Below are positions 53,512 to 61,192 of a DNA stretch of 64,000 nucleotides, one piece after another. Below the pieces are notes generated by a model. The model searched no databases. It was given only the letters and a program-made list of their open reading frames with translations, and had not been told where the DNA came from. This DNA is from Vicinamibacteraceae bacterium (lineage in GTDB: Bacteria > Planctomycetota > Phycisphaerae > Phycisphaerales > UBA5793), in the NCBI GenBank assembly GCA_011525805.1, contig WYBR01000042.1, positions 1-64,000 on the forward strand. Reading direction: 5' to 3'. Made by a program: the position numbers and the translations under genes. How positions within the stretch are numbered: the stretch's first letter is position 1; every line of letters starts with the position of its first letter.

Positions 53512-54594
53512 ATGACCGCCCAACCGCCCATCGTTCAAGCGATCGAGTCGCTCCTGCGCCGAATCCCCGAGTGCTGGGAGGTTGTGGACATCAGCCGGCT
53601 GACAAGCGCGGAGGACAAGGCGCTCTTCCTGCTCACCGCGGCCGGGCTGGTCGAGCGATGCCTCGGCTTCCGGCTGGCGATGGCCGGCCAGGAGACCTCG
53701 ATGAGAGCGAAGTTCTCCGTGACGGGGGAGGGCGGCCTGGAGATGGCTCTCGGATCGCTCGTTGAGGAGATGTGGACGAGATGGGAGCAGGCATACATAG
53801 CGTGGACGGCGGGCAAAGCAGCCGCATCCTCGCCCTTCCGGGGTCTGCCGGTCGGCGAGCAGCAATGGCGGCTGACGGACCAGGGGGTAATGGCGCGGAG
53901 CGATCTCGATGTCGAGGCGCCGAGCGCAGGGTCTGCGGCCTTTGTCAGATGCCGTCAATATGTGCTGGAGTACGTGATGCGCACCGGACATCAGCGGTAC
54001 CGGCTGCCAGCGGGGGGAGAGGGTCGACTTCTTGAATTCGCACTGGAGAACGCCGCCGAAGCGGAGCAAGCCGCCAGGGACTCGGCCCAGCCGGCTCCCA
54101 CTCCCGTCGCGATTGCCAACGCGGAAGAAATTGCCCGGGTATTCGAGAGGATGTTTGCAGCCAGGATCCTCGCCGAGAAGGGAACGCCAGCGCCCGCTGC
54201 CAAGCCGCCGGTCGGCGAGGGCATGTCAGTGGAGGAGGCGACTCGCAAAGCCGAGGAGCACGTGAAGGCGCACAAGGGCGTCTTCCCCGGCCGCAACAAG
54301 TTGGCGGAGATCATCGGCTGCTCGCGCGGCACGCTCGACAAGGCCATCGCCAACTCAGTCTACCTCAAGGCCCGCCAGGCCGAGCACGAGGCCGCCCAGA
54401 AGGGCGGCAACCGCGAACGGCAGGTCAGCGGATCGATGGATGAGATCGCGGTGGACGAATCGCGGCCTGAGGCGGGAGGGTCACCAGACGATCGAATGGA
54501 GACGCTGACGCGACTCGCCGAAGAGCAGGCCGCCGAGTTCCGGCGCGACATGAACCGGCCGAAGAAGGCGAGGCGCAAGCCCGATTCCGACTGA
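53512..54594 (+). CDS. Element-encoded protein with C-terminal helix-turn-helix-like region
   Basis: 360 aa from the ATG at 53512; the frame to 53455 adds only an arginine-rich leader. Residues 1-170 look like a folded alpha/beta domain of unknown type (QAIESLLRRIPECWEVVDIS, VEEMWTRWEQAYIAWTAG). A helix-rich middle follows (LEFALENAAEAEQAARDSA). Then comes ATRKAEEHVKAHKGVFPGRN, KLAEIIGCSRGTLDKAIANS, which reads as a helix-turn-helix DNA-binding unit. The C-terminus is highly charged (EFRRDMNRPKKARRKPDSD). Probably a regulator or replication-initiation accessory of the element. I do not recognise the full-length family. Confidence 0.6.
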   Translation: MTAQPPIVQAIESLLRRIPECWEVVDISRLTSAEDKALFLLTAAGLVERCLGFRLAMAGQETSMRAKFSVTGEGGLEMALGSLVEEMWTRWEQAYIAWTAGKAAASSPFRGLPVGEQQWRLTDQGVMARSDLDVEAPSAGSAAFVRCRQYVLEYVMRTGHQRYRLPAGGEGRLLEFALENAAEAEQAARDSAQPAPTPVAIANAEEIARVFERMFAARILAEKGTPAPAAKPPVGEGMSVEEATRKAEEHVKAHKGVFPGRNKLAEIIGCSRGTLDKAIANSVYLKARQAEHEAAQKGGNRERQVSGSMDEIAVDESRPEAGGSPDDRMETLTRLAEEQAAEFRRDMNRPKKARRKPDSD

Positions 54595-54609
54595 GCGCTC
54601 GGCGCCCAC

Positions 54610-54685
54610 CGCGTCCGGACGCGTCCACCTGAATCCGCATTGGCGCTGCTGAAAAACGGGTTTTTCAGGTGGACGCGTGTCCACC
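54610..54685. promoter_or_regulatory. Nested inverted repeats, candidate operator/origin region
   Basis: The gap before the next gene holds a perfect 14-bp palindrome (CGCGTCCGGACGCG, 54610-54623), a perfect 13-bp inverted repeat (CGCGTCCACCTGA at 54620-54632 against TCAGGTGGACGCG at 54665-54677), an inner 6-bp hairpin (GAAAAA-CGGG-TTTTTC, 54651-54666), and GGTGGAC-N4-GTCCACC at 54668-54685. The inner hairpin could also act as a terminator for the 53512 gene. Confidence 0.6.
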
Positions 54686-54728
54686 CAAGGTCTTCCAGAG
54701 GGGCATACCGCTCCCTGGAGGACCTGCG

Positions 54729-54965
54729 ATGCGTGAACAGACGAAACCACGTGAACCACAACTCATCACGCCTGGCACCATCGCCCGAGAGATCGGCCAG
54801 CCGCTGCACCGCGTGCAGCACGTGCTGGCGACGAGGCCGGCGATTCGCCCGGCCGCCCGGGCCGGGACGATCCGCCTCTATGACCGCGAAGCGGTCGAGC
54901 GTGTCCGTCAGGAAATCAACCGTATGGACGCGGCGCGCGCCGCGAGGCTGGGAGGTGATGCGTGA
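54729..54965 (+). CDS. Small DNA-binding-like protein (78 aa)
   Basis: The ATG at 54729 has GGAGG seven bases upstream, so the longer frame from 54669 is rejected; that frame would run through the inverted repeats. The sequence ITPGTIAREIGQPLHRVQHV then LATRPAIRPAARAGTIRLYD and REAVERVRQEI has the layout of a MerR-like winged helix: helix-turn-helix, wing with 'R-x-Y-D', then helix. It is a likely regulator or second excision factor. Its TGA overlaps the GTG of the next gene, so both are translated together. Confidence 0.65.
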   Translation: MREQTKPREPQLITPGTIAREIGQPLHRVQHVLATRPAIRPAARAGTIRLYDREAVERVRQEINRMDAARAARLGGDA

Positions 54966-55186
54966 ACCGCCACACCACCGAACCTCGCGCCGACTTCGCC
55001 CCGCTGCTCACCTACCGCGAGGCCGCCAAAGTCCTCGGCGTTACCGAACGGACGATCTGGACGCTCGTGAACGCCGGGTCGCTCCCGGCCGTCCGCTTCG
55101 GTCGCAGCGTTCGAATCGATCCGGCCGACCTTCGCGGCTTCATCACTCGCGCCAAGAGTGCTGCCGAGGCGGGGGGTGAGAAGTGA
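54962..55186 (+). CDS. Excisionase-type helix-turn-helix protein (74 aa)
   Basis: GTG start at 54962 with GGAGG six bases upstream and a four-base overlap with the previous gene. The core LLTYREAAKVLGVTERTIWT, LVNAGSLPAVRFGRSVRIDP, ADLRGFI is the standard excisionase/HTH_17 fold (helix-turn-helix, R-x-G-R-x-V-R-I wing). In integrative elements such proteins direct the recombinase toward excision or regulate transcription. It overlaps the start of the replication gene by four bases. Confidence 0.85.
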   Translation: MNRHTTEPRADFAPLLTYREAAKVLGVTERTIWTLVNAGSLPAVRFGRSVRIDPADLRGFITRAKSAAEAGGEK

Positions 55187-57636
55187 ACACGCCTGCACAG
55201 ACAGTCATCACCGCGCTCCAAACCGCCGGCTGTCAACCGAAGCGCACCTCCGGCGGCTGGTCGTGCCTCTGCCCCGCGCACAGGGATACGAATCCGTCAC
55301 TCACCGTCAGTGTCGGCGACGACGGGCGTGCGCTGCTCAAGTGCCACGCCGGGTGCGCGACGGAGAAAGTCGTCAAAGCGCTCGGGCTTGAGATGAAAGA
55401 CCTGATGCCTGCGCGGTCGAAAACTCCGCGCCTTACGAGCGTCAACGGCGCGACGGCAGTCTTGCCGCCCGAACCCCTCGCCCCGAGAAACTTCGCCTCG
55501 GCGGATGAAGCCGTTGCCGCGCTCGAGCAGACGCTCGGCCCATGCAGCCGGCGCTGGGTCTACACGGACGCCGCCGGCGAACCCGTCGGGGAAGTGCTGC
55601 GCTGGGACACGGCCGAAGGCAAAGAGATCCGCCCGATCTGCCGTGGCGACACGGGCTGGGTGATCGCCGCAATGCCCGAACTCCGGCCGCTGCTCGGACT
55701 TGACTACCTCTCGAAACTCCCCGACGGCGCGTGGGTCTACATCGTCGAGGGCGAGAAGTGCCTGGACGCCGCACGCGCCATCGGCATTGTGGCGACAACC
55801 AGCGCCGGCGGAAGCAATGCCGCCGCGAAGTCCGATTGGTCGGTGCTGCGCCATCGCGTGGCCGTGATCCTGCCCGACAACGACGAGGCGGGCGAGAGGT
55901 ACGCCGACGAAGTCGCGGATCTCTGCCACGCCGCCGGCGCGGATGAAGTGCGCATCGTCCGACTCTGGGAGCGATGGCCGCAACTCGCCGAGGGCGGCGA
56001 TCTCGTGGATGTGCTGGCGCTGGAGGGCGGCCATGCCGAGGCTGTGCATGAAGCACTTGACGACTTCGCCGTGTCGGTCGCGCCGGAGAAGCCATTCACC
56101 GATGCCGCGATCCAGGGCTTCCAGCCTTTCCCCGTCGAAGTGCTTCCCGAGCCGGTGCGGTCCTACGTGGCCGGCGGCGCGCGCTCGATCGGATGCGATC
56201 CTGCGTTCATCGCGCTGCCGGTCCTGGCGTGCCTCGCAGGCATGATCGGCAACTCCCGCCGCATCCGACTCAAGCGGGACTGGACCGAGCCGGCGATCGT
56301 CTGGGTCGCCATCATCGGCGAGAGCGGCAGCGGCAAGTCGCCGGGGTTACACTACGCGCGCAAGGCGATCGTCGCCCGCCAGCACCGGTTGATGAAAGAG
56401 CACGATCGCAGAATGGCTGACTGGAAGATCGCCGCCGCCCAATTCGAGATCGACATGGGCAAGTGGAAGAAGGAGGCGTCGCGCAGCAGGATCGCGACCG
56501 AGCCGCCGACGGAGCCGCAGCGACCGGTATGCACGAGGCTCTGGATCGAGGACTCAACGTCCGAGGCCCTGATGGCGCTGCTCGCGGAGAACCAGCGCGG
56601 GCTGCTCTCGCTGCACAACGAGTTGTCCGGCTGGTTCAGTTTCGGGCAGTACAAGCAGGGCGGCGCAGCGGCCGACAAGGCCCGCTGGCTTCAGATGTTC
56701 GACGGGCTTCCCGTTACCGTCGATCGCAAGACCTCAGGCCACACCTACATCCCGCGCGCGGCGGTCTCAATCGCCGGAAACATCCAACCAAAGATTCTGG
56801 AGCGAGCGATCGGCGAGGAGAATCGCGAGAACGGCCTGCTTGCGCGCCTCCTGCTCGCCTGCCCGCCGCGCCACCCCAAGCGCTGGACTGACGACACTTC
56901 CGATCCGGAGGTCACCGCGGCGATGACGGCGGTCTTCGACCGCCTCCACGACCTGGAGCCGGCCGTTGACGAGAACGGCGAACTGGCGCCGCTGGAACTG
57001 CCGCTGACGGCGGAGGCTCAACGTGCCTGGATCAAATTCGTGAACGAGCACGGCGAAGAGCAGTTCCGCCACACCGGCGATGAAGCCGCGGCGTTCAGCA
57101 AACTCGAGGCCTACGCCGCCCGCCTGGCGCTGGTCGTGCACTGCACACGCTGCGTGGCCGGCGACCCGACACTCGATCGCCCCGACGTCATTGATCGCGC
57201 CAGCATCGACATCGGCGTCCGCATCTCTCGCTGGTGCGTCCAGGAGACGCTGCGGATCTACCGGATGCACGGCGAGGACGACGAGACGCGCGCCCTTCGG
57301 CCGCACATCGAACTCATCGAGCGCCACGGCGGATCGATCAGCCTTCGCGACTGGCAGCGATTGCGATCGCACCGCCGCGCCAGGGACGCGGAAGCGGAAC
57401 TGAACTCGCTCGTCGCGGCCGAGGTGGGCGACTGGAAGAACATCCCCCCAGGACCGCGCGGAGGGCGCCCATCGCGACACTTCGTGCTGCGCTCCCACAA
57501 AGGCGGTCCGCGACAGAACCCAGGCGAGACCGCCGACTCCCCCGGTTCCGGACCTGCGGGAGGGGGTTCTGTCAGTTCTGTCGGTTTTGTCAGAAGTGGA
57601 ATCTCTCCTCGCGCGATGGCGGCGGCGAAGGCGTAG
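55183..57636 (+). CDS. Replication protein: CHC2 zinc finger + TOPRIM + DUF3987 ATPase
   Basis: 817 aa. N-terminal zinc-finger primase-like domain (CLCPAHRDTNPSLTV ... LLKCHAGCATEKVVKALGL; C30, H33, C54, C58). A TOPRIM domain follows at about residues 180-260 (VYIVEGEKCLDAARAIGI, VAVILPDNDEAGERYADE). DUF3987-type ATPase from about 315 (FPVEVLPEPVRSYVAGGARS), with Walker A GESGSGKSP near residue 380, LSLHNELSGWFSFGQYKQGG and RAAVSIAGNIQPKIL. This primase/helicase-like combination is common in phages, satellites and plasmid-like islands and would replicate the excised element. The C-terminal 40 residues are low-complexity. The start overlaps the excisionase gene by four bases. Confidence 0.88.
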   Translation: MNTPAQTVITALQTAGCQPKRTSGGWSCLCPAHRDTNPSLTVSVGDDGRALLKCHAGCATEKVVKALGLEMKDLMPARSKTPRLTSVNGATAVLPPEPLAPRNFASADEAVAALEQTLGPCSRRWVYTDAAGEPVGEVLRWDTAEGKEIRPICRGDTGWVIAAMPELRPLLGLDYLSKLPDGAWVYIVEGEKCLDAARAIGIVATTSAGGSNAAAKSDWSVLRHRVAVILPDNDEAGERYADEVADLCHAAGADEVRIVRLWERWPQLAEGGDLVDVLALEGGHAEAVHEALDDFAVSVAPEKPFTDAAIQGFQPFPVEVLPEPVRSYVAGGARSIGCDPAFIALPVLACLAGMIGNSRRIRLKRDWTEPAIVWVAIIGESGSGKSPGLHYARKAIVARQHRLMKEHDRRMADWKIAAAQFEIDMGKWKKEASRSRIATEPPTEPQRPVCTRLWIEDSTSEALMALLAENQRGLLSLHNELSGWFSFGQYKQGGAAADKARWLQMFDGLPVTVDRKTSGHTYIPRAAVSIAGNIQPKILERAIGEENRENGLLARLLLACPPRHPKRWTDDTSDPEVTAAMTAVFDRLHDLEPAVDENGELAPLELPLTAEAQRAWIKFVNEHGEEQFRHTGDEAAAFSKLEAYAARLALVVHCTRCVAGDPTLDRPDVIDRASIDIGVRISRWCVQETLRIYRMHGEDDETRALRPHIELIERHGGSISLRDWQRLRSHRRARDAEAELNSLVAAEVGDWKNIPPGPRGGRPSRHFVLRSHKGGPRQNPGETADSPGSGPAGGGSVSSVGFVRSGISPRAMAAAKA

Positions 57637-57710
57637 ACGACGCGGCAATTGACATCGCGACTTGACCCCGCGCCCATCCGCGCATTACTCATCACACGGA
57701 GGCCGACCTC

Positions 57711-59201
57711 ATGGCGAGCATCACCACCCGAAGCAACGGCAGCCGCTTCATCACCTTCCGCGACGCGGACCACGTCGCCCACCACATCACGCTGGGCAAG
57801 GCGCCCAAGCGCTATGCCGAGGCGGTCAAGGTTCGCGTCGAGGACCTCGCCAGCGCGGCAATGCACTCGCATTCGCCCAGTGCCGATACGGCGCGATGGC
57901 TCGCATCGCTGGATGATCGCATGCACGCCAAACTCGCCGACGTCGGGCTGGTGCAGCCGCGGCGCAGCGCGAGCATCGGCGACGTTCTGGAGCAGTACTT
58001 CACGCGCAAGGGCGATGAACTCAAGGCCGAGAGTGTTCGCAAACTCCGCCAGACGATGGTGAAGTTGCTCGCGTACTTCGATCCCGCGACGCCGATGAAC
58101 CGGATCACGGCCGACGACGCGGCGGCGTGGCGGCGGTCGCTCAAAGACCTTGGCCTCTCCGAAGCCGCGATCCGAACCCACAGCGGCAACGTGAAGACGA
58201 TGCTCGCCGACGCCCTGCGCCGCAAGGTCATCGAGGAGAATCCCTTCGCCGCGATCAAGTCGGGCCCGACGCCCAGCCGCTACACGCGCTACGTCACCCC
58301 CGATGAGATCGATCGCGTGATCGAGGCGTGCCCCGACAGCGAGTGGCGGCTGCTCTTCGGCCTCGCCCGCTACGCCGGCCTTCGCGTGCCCAGCGAGTCG
58401 CACCGCCTGACCTGGTCGGATGTGGACTTCGATCGCGGCCGCCTGACCGTCTACAGCCCCAAGACCGAGCGGTGGGCCGGCCACGAGCAGCGCCTTGTGC
58501 CGATCACGCCGAAACTCATGGCGCTTCTGCGGGACCGCTTCGAGACGATGGCCGAGGGAGAGGAGCGGCTGGTCCGCCTCGGCGGACACGGGGCGCTTCT
58601 GCGGCCGGTGCGACGAATCGTCGCCCGCGCCGGCGTCGAGTTGTGGCAGCGCCTCTGGCAGACGCTGCGCTCGTCGTGCGAGAAGGAGTGGGCGATGACC
58701 TTCCCGCAGTACGCGGTGAGCAAGTGGATCGGCCACAGCATCACCGTCAGCGGGCGGCACTACGCCAACGCCGTGCCCGATGAACTCTTCGACCGGGCGG
58801 CGCAGGTGGAGGCGGGCGCGCAGCGCCAGGCGCAGCGCAATGCGCAGCTGAAGGTGCCGGAAAGGGGTGGAAACGGCAAGAAAGATGAAATGACCGAAGA
58901 GTCATCCGAATCGCGTAAGTCTGGAAAACAACGAGACTTGCGAGACATTTCCGAAGATCCGGAGGACCCGGAAAAATGGAGCCGGGGGGAATCGAACCCC
59001 CGTCCCGTACAGTCGAACTGCCGCCTCTACGTGTGTAGCCGTTTGTTTGATCTCGATCCTCGGACGGCAAGCGGCAGCCTTCCTTTGGATCACTCCGCGA
59101 TCGTTTCTCACCCTTTGAGTTCGCGATGGACTCTCCGGGCCAGCCTGCTGTGTGTCGATCCGCCCCGCCCGCAGGCAAGAGAGACGGATCGTGCCGCCTA
59201 G
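57711..59201 (+). CDS. Tyrosine site-specific recombinase (integrase), planctomycete subtype
   Basis: 496 aa as written. CGGAGG lies eight bases before the ATG. Core-binding domain at about residues 75-170 (SIGDVLEQYFTRKGDELKAE), catalytic domain from about 190. Catalytic Arg about residue 223 (ARYAGLRVPSE), Lys near 251 (YSPKTERW), second Arg in QRLWQTLRSSCEKEWAMTF where the usual His is Gln, then WIGHSITVSGRHYAN with the nucleophile Tyr near 349. The Gln form is typical of planctomycete integrases. The last 75 residues (from WSRGESNPRPVQ) are antisense to ssrA and come from the attachment site. The catalytic part ends well before that, so activity should not depend on it. Confidence 0.88.
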   Translation: MASITTRSNGSRFITFRDADHVAHHITLGKAPKRYAEAVKVRVEDLASAAMHSHSPSADTARWLASLDDRMHAKLADVGLVQPRRSASIGDVLEQYFTRKGDELKAESVRKLRQTMVKLLAYFDPATPMNRITADDAAAWRRSLKDLGLSEAAIRTHSGNVKTMLADALRRKVIEENPFAAIKSGPTPSRYTRYVTPDEIDRVIEACPDSEWRLLFGLARYAGLRVPSESHRLTWSDVDFDRGRLTVYSPKTERWAGHEQRLVPITPKLMALLRDRFETMAEGEERLVRLGGHGALLRPVRRIVARAGVELWQRLWQTLRSSCEKEWAMTFPQYAVSKWIGHSITVSGRHYANAVPDELFDRAAQVEAGAQRQAQRNAQLKVPERGGNGKKDEMTEESSESRKSGKQRDLRDISEDPEDPEKWSRGESNPRPVQSNCRLYVCSRLFDLDPRTASGSLPLDHSAIVSHPLSSRWTLRASLLCVDPPRPQARETDRAA

Positions 59202-59326
59202 TTCTTAGGCAGCAAGAGCATACTGCGTGTTGGCAGTTATGGTTTTGCACATTTGTTGACGCGGTTCACGTGCGCCGCGACACGCCACGACAGCCCCAAC
59301 CTGTCCGGTCGAAACCAGTCGGCCCC
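58977..59326 (-). ncRNA. ssrA: Transfer-messenger RNA (tmRNA)
   Basis: About 350 nt. The 5' end GGGGCCGACTGGTTTCGAC is the hallmark tmRNA start, and its first seven bases pair with the 3' end CGGCTCC plus discriminator A. The T arm GGGGG-TTCGATT-CCCCC lies just before that. The tag frame begins at a GCC resume codon (59234-59232) after ATAACT and reads ANTQYALAA, then TAA at 59207-59205. CCA is not fully encoded after the discriminator. The RNA rescues stalled ribosomes with SmpB. An integrated element abuts its 3' end, and the integrase reading frame runs antisense through its last 225 bases. Confidence 0.95.
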
Positions 59327-59474
59327 GGTTGTCAAAGAGCGGGGAATGGTAGCGCGAAACGAGACGAACGACCCCGACGCATCCCACGACTCGCTCGAAG
59401 ACTGGCTCATCGCGGGCGTGCGGCGCTGACGAGGCGAAAAGGCCTCATCGTGGGCGCGGTGATAACCTTTCCCC
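59327..59474. other. Divergent promoter region of ssrA and ispD
   Basis: About 150 bases between two divergent genes. A stem of eight base pairs with one mismatch (59429-59436 with 59443-59450) and a GAAAAG loop lies in front of ispD. Promoters must be here, but no strong consensus was identified. Confidence 0.4.
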
Positions 59475-60260
59475 ATGAACATCGCCGTCATCATCACCGC
59501 CGCCGGGCGCAGCGAGCGATTCGGCGGGCGGGACAAACTCTCCGAAGACCTCGGCGGGCGGGCGCTGCTCATGCGCACCGTCGAACTCTTCAACAAGCGG
59601 CCGGAGGTCGGGTGCGTGATCGTCGCCGGGCCGCCGGACCAACTTGACGACTTCCGCTTCCGCTTCGGGGATCAACTCGGCTTCCACGGCGCCAAGATCG
59701 TCCCCGGCGGCCGCGTCGAGCGCTGGGAGACGGTGAAGAACGCGCTCACGGAAGTTCCCGACCAGTGTACGCACGTGGCGGTGCATGACGCCGCCCGCCC
59801 CGGCACGCCGGTCGAGGTGATCGATCGGGTGTTTGAAGCGGCGAAGATGTTCAAGGCAGTGATTCCCGCCGTGTCCGTGACGGCGACGATCAAGCGCGTC
59901 TCGAAGGAAGCGAAGCAGGCGGCGGAAGCGGACCCGATCGCGGCCGCGATCCTCGGCGACGCCGCCCGGCCGAAGAACACCGCGCGGCAGGTCGAAGAGA
60001 CGATCGACCGGCAGCGCCTCGTCGAGGTGCAGACGCCGCAGATCTTCGAGCGCGGCCTGCTCATCCGCGCCTATGCGCAGAAGGACTTGAGCGGCGCCAC
60101 GGACGATGCCAGCGTTGTCGAGCGTCTCGGCGAAGAGGTCTACGTCGTCAACGGCGATCCGCGGAATCTCAAGGTCACGACGCCCGCCGACCTGCACCTC
60201 ATGCGCGCCGTGCTCGGCGTGCGGCCGCCGGCGGAGCGGCCGACGCACAAGCAGTTTTGA
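59475..60260 (+). CDS. ispD: 2-C-methyl-D-erythritol 4-phosphate cytidylyltransferase
   Basis: 261 aa (typical enzymes have about 230). It catalyses CTP + MEP to CDP-ME in the non-mevalonate isoprenoid pathway, in the cytosol. The nucleotide-binding loop ITAAGRSERFGGRDKLSEDL gives the A-A-G-x-x-x-R-x-x motif with Lys. Further motifs are CVIVAGPPDQLDDF, IVPGGRVERWETVKNAL (family G-G-x-x-R-x-x-S-V variant), VAVHDAARPGTPVEVID, and near the C-terminus VQTPQIFERGLLIRAY, then VVNGDPRNLKVTTPADLHLM. A 30-residue insertion around KEAKQAAEADPIAAAILGD explains the extra length. The ATG follows a weak ribosome-binding site. Confidence 0.95.
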   Translation: MNIAVIITAAGRSERFGGRDKLSEDLGGRALLMRTVELFNKRPEVGCVIVAGPPDQLDDFRFRFGDQLGFHGAKIVPGGRVERWETVKNALTEVPDQCTHVAVHDAARPGTPVEVIDRVFEAAKMFKAVIPAVSVTATIKRVSKEAKQAAEADPIAAAILGDAARPKNTARQVEETIDRQRLVEVQTPQIFERGLLIRAYAQKDLSGATDDASVVERLGEEVYVVNGDPRNLKVTTPADLHLMRAVLGVRPPAERPTHKQF

Positions 60261-60499
60261 GGCTTGGAACCCGGGACGCGTGGCATGGCCTGGCGCTTCG
60301 CCTGGCGTTGCCGAGAGTCAAGTGCATCCGATTGTCACTGCACGCTCGGCATAGCGACGCGCAGCGCGACACTCTTGCGCCGGCTCGATGCGCACGGCGA
60401 AGGCCGGTGTTGGGCGAGCGCCGCTTCCTCACGGGCGCGGCTCGTGCGCTTCGCCGGCGCGAAGCGCGGTGCCGTGCTGCGCTGGACGCTTTGGTCGCT
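60261..60499. other. Convergent intergenic region
   Basis: About 240 GC-rich bases between ispD and the convergent membrane-protein gene. No gene, repeat or clear terminator is seen. Confidence 0.4.
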
Positions 60500-61192
60500 T
60501 CATGCTGCGGCAGACCGGGCGAGCCGCCGCGCCAGAAGCGCGACGCAGCCGAGCCAGAGGAGAATCGCGGGAAGGAGCACGGCGTTGCTCCAGTACATGC
60601 CTTGCGCGGAGCCGACCAGCGCGGCGACGGAGAGGGCCGCGCCCGATACGCCGATCGTCAGCCCCGCGAGGCGCATCAGCCCGTTTGACTCGCGCCACAG
60701 TTGCGCGGCGGTCAGCAGCGACGCGAGCGTATACAGCCCGTTGCCCGCGTAGCCCGAAAGCAGGACGGCGATGCGATGGACTCGCAGAATAAACGCCGGA
60801 TCGATCAGCGGATCGGCGGCGGGAGGCATGAAACCGATGAGCAGCGTCTGTCCGGCGAGGTCCATGGCGACCGCGCCGATGACGAATGCCACGGCGACGC
60901 GGGCCAGCGCCGCCTGCCCACCCATCCGCGCAGCCGCCGCAATCAGAACGATGAAGACGACGATCGAAAGCGATGCCGCGTGCCACGTCAGCCAGCCGCC
61001 GATCCACGCGGCGCGATGCTCAGCGATGTAGGCCAATCGCGACGCGGCGTCGGGGTTGGTGTCCAGGCCGTCGCGCAGCACCACGAGAAGCGCCAAGCCC
61101 GCGAGGAGGTGCGCAGCGAGGGCCGCCCATGCGGCGATCGAAGCGCGCCGCCACGCGCGTGCCGAATCGGACTTGCGCTGGGCAACGGTCAT
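60500..61192 (-). CDS. Integral membrane protein, DUF4386-like, unknown function
   Basis: 230 aa from the ATG at 61192, which overlaps the TGA of the upstream gene; the frame to 61252 extends into that gene. Six to seven membrane helices are apparent (AAWAALAAHLLAGLALLVVL, SLSIVVFIVLIAAAARM, VAVAFVIGAVAMDLAGQTLL, ...). Short loops contain FILRVHRIAVLLSGYAGNG. No catalytic motif is visible. The overlap with the saccharopine dehydrogenase-like gene indicates one operon, suggesting a shared task, perhaps in lipid or cofactor metabolism; this is inference. Confidence 0.75.
   Translation of the reverse strand: MTVAQRKSDSARAWRRASIAAWAALAAHLLAGLALLVVLRDGLDTNPDAASRLAYIAEHRAAWIGGWLTWHAASLSIVVFIVLIAAAARMGGQAALARVAVAFVIGAVAMDLAGQTLLIGFMPPAADPLIDPAFILRVHRIAVLLSGYAGNGLYTLASLLTAAQLWRESNGLMRLAGLTIGVSGAALSVAALVGSAQGMYWSNAVLLPAILLWLGCVALLARRLARSAAA

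Larger units (their letters stand above)
53512..59201 (+). mobile_element. Compact integrative element at the 3' end of ssrA
   Basis: Five + strand genes in tight succession (HTH-containing protein, two small DNA-binding proteins, CHC2/TOPRIM/DUF3987 replication protein, tyrosine recombinase). The recombinase reads directly into the 3' end of the tmRNA gene, a classic integration site. There are no capsid, conjugation or toxin genes, so it resembles a small satellite or plasmid-like integrative element. The right end is at the ssrA 3' terminus (about 58977-59010). The left end is not defined because no duplicated attachment sequence was seen; the start given is simply the first gene. Confidence 0.72.

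Noticed and set aside
58978-59050. tRNA gene suspected from GGTTCGATTCC
   Set aside because: The T arm and acceptor belong to tmRNA: the 5' partner GGGGCCG lies 350 bases away and the tag frame is present.
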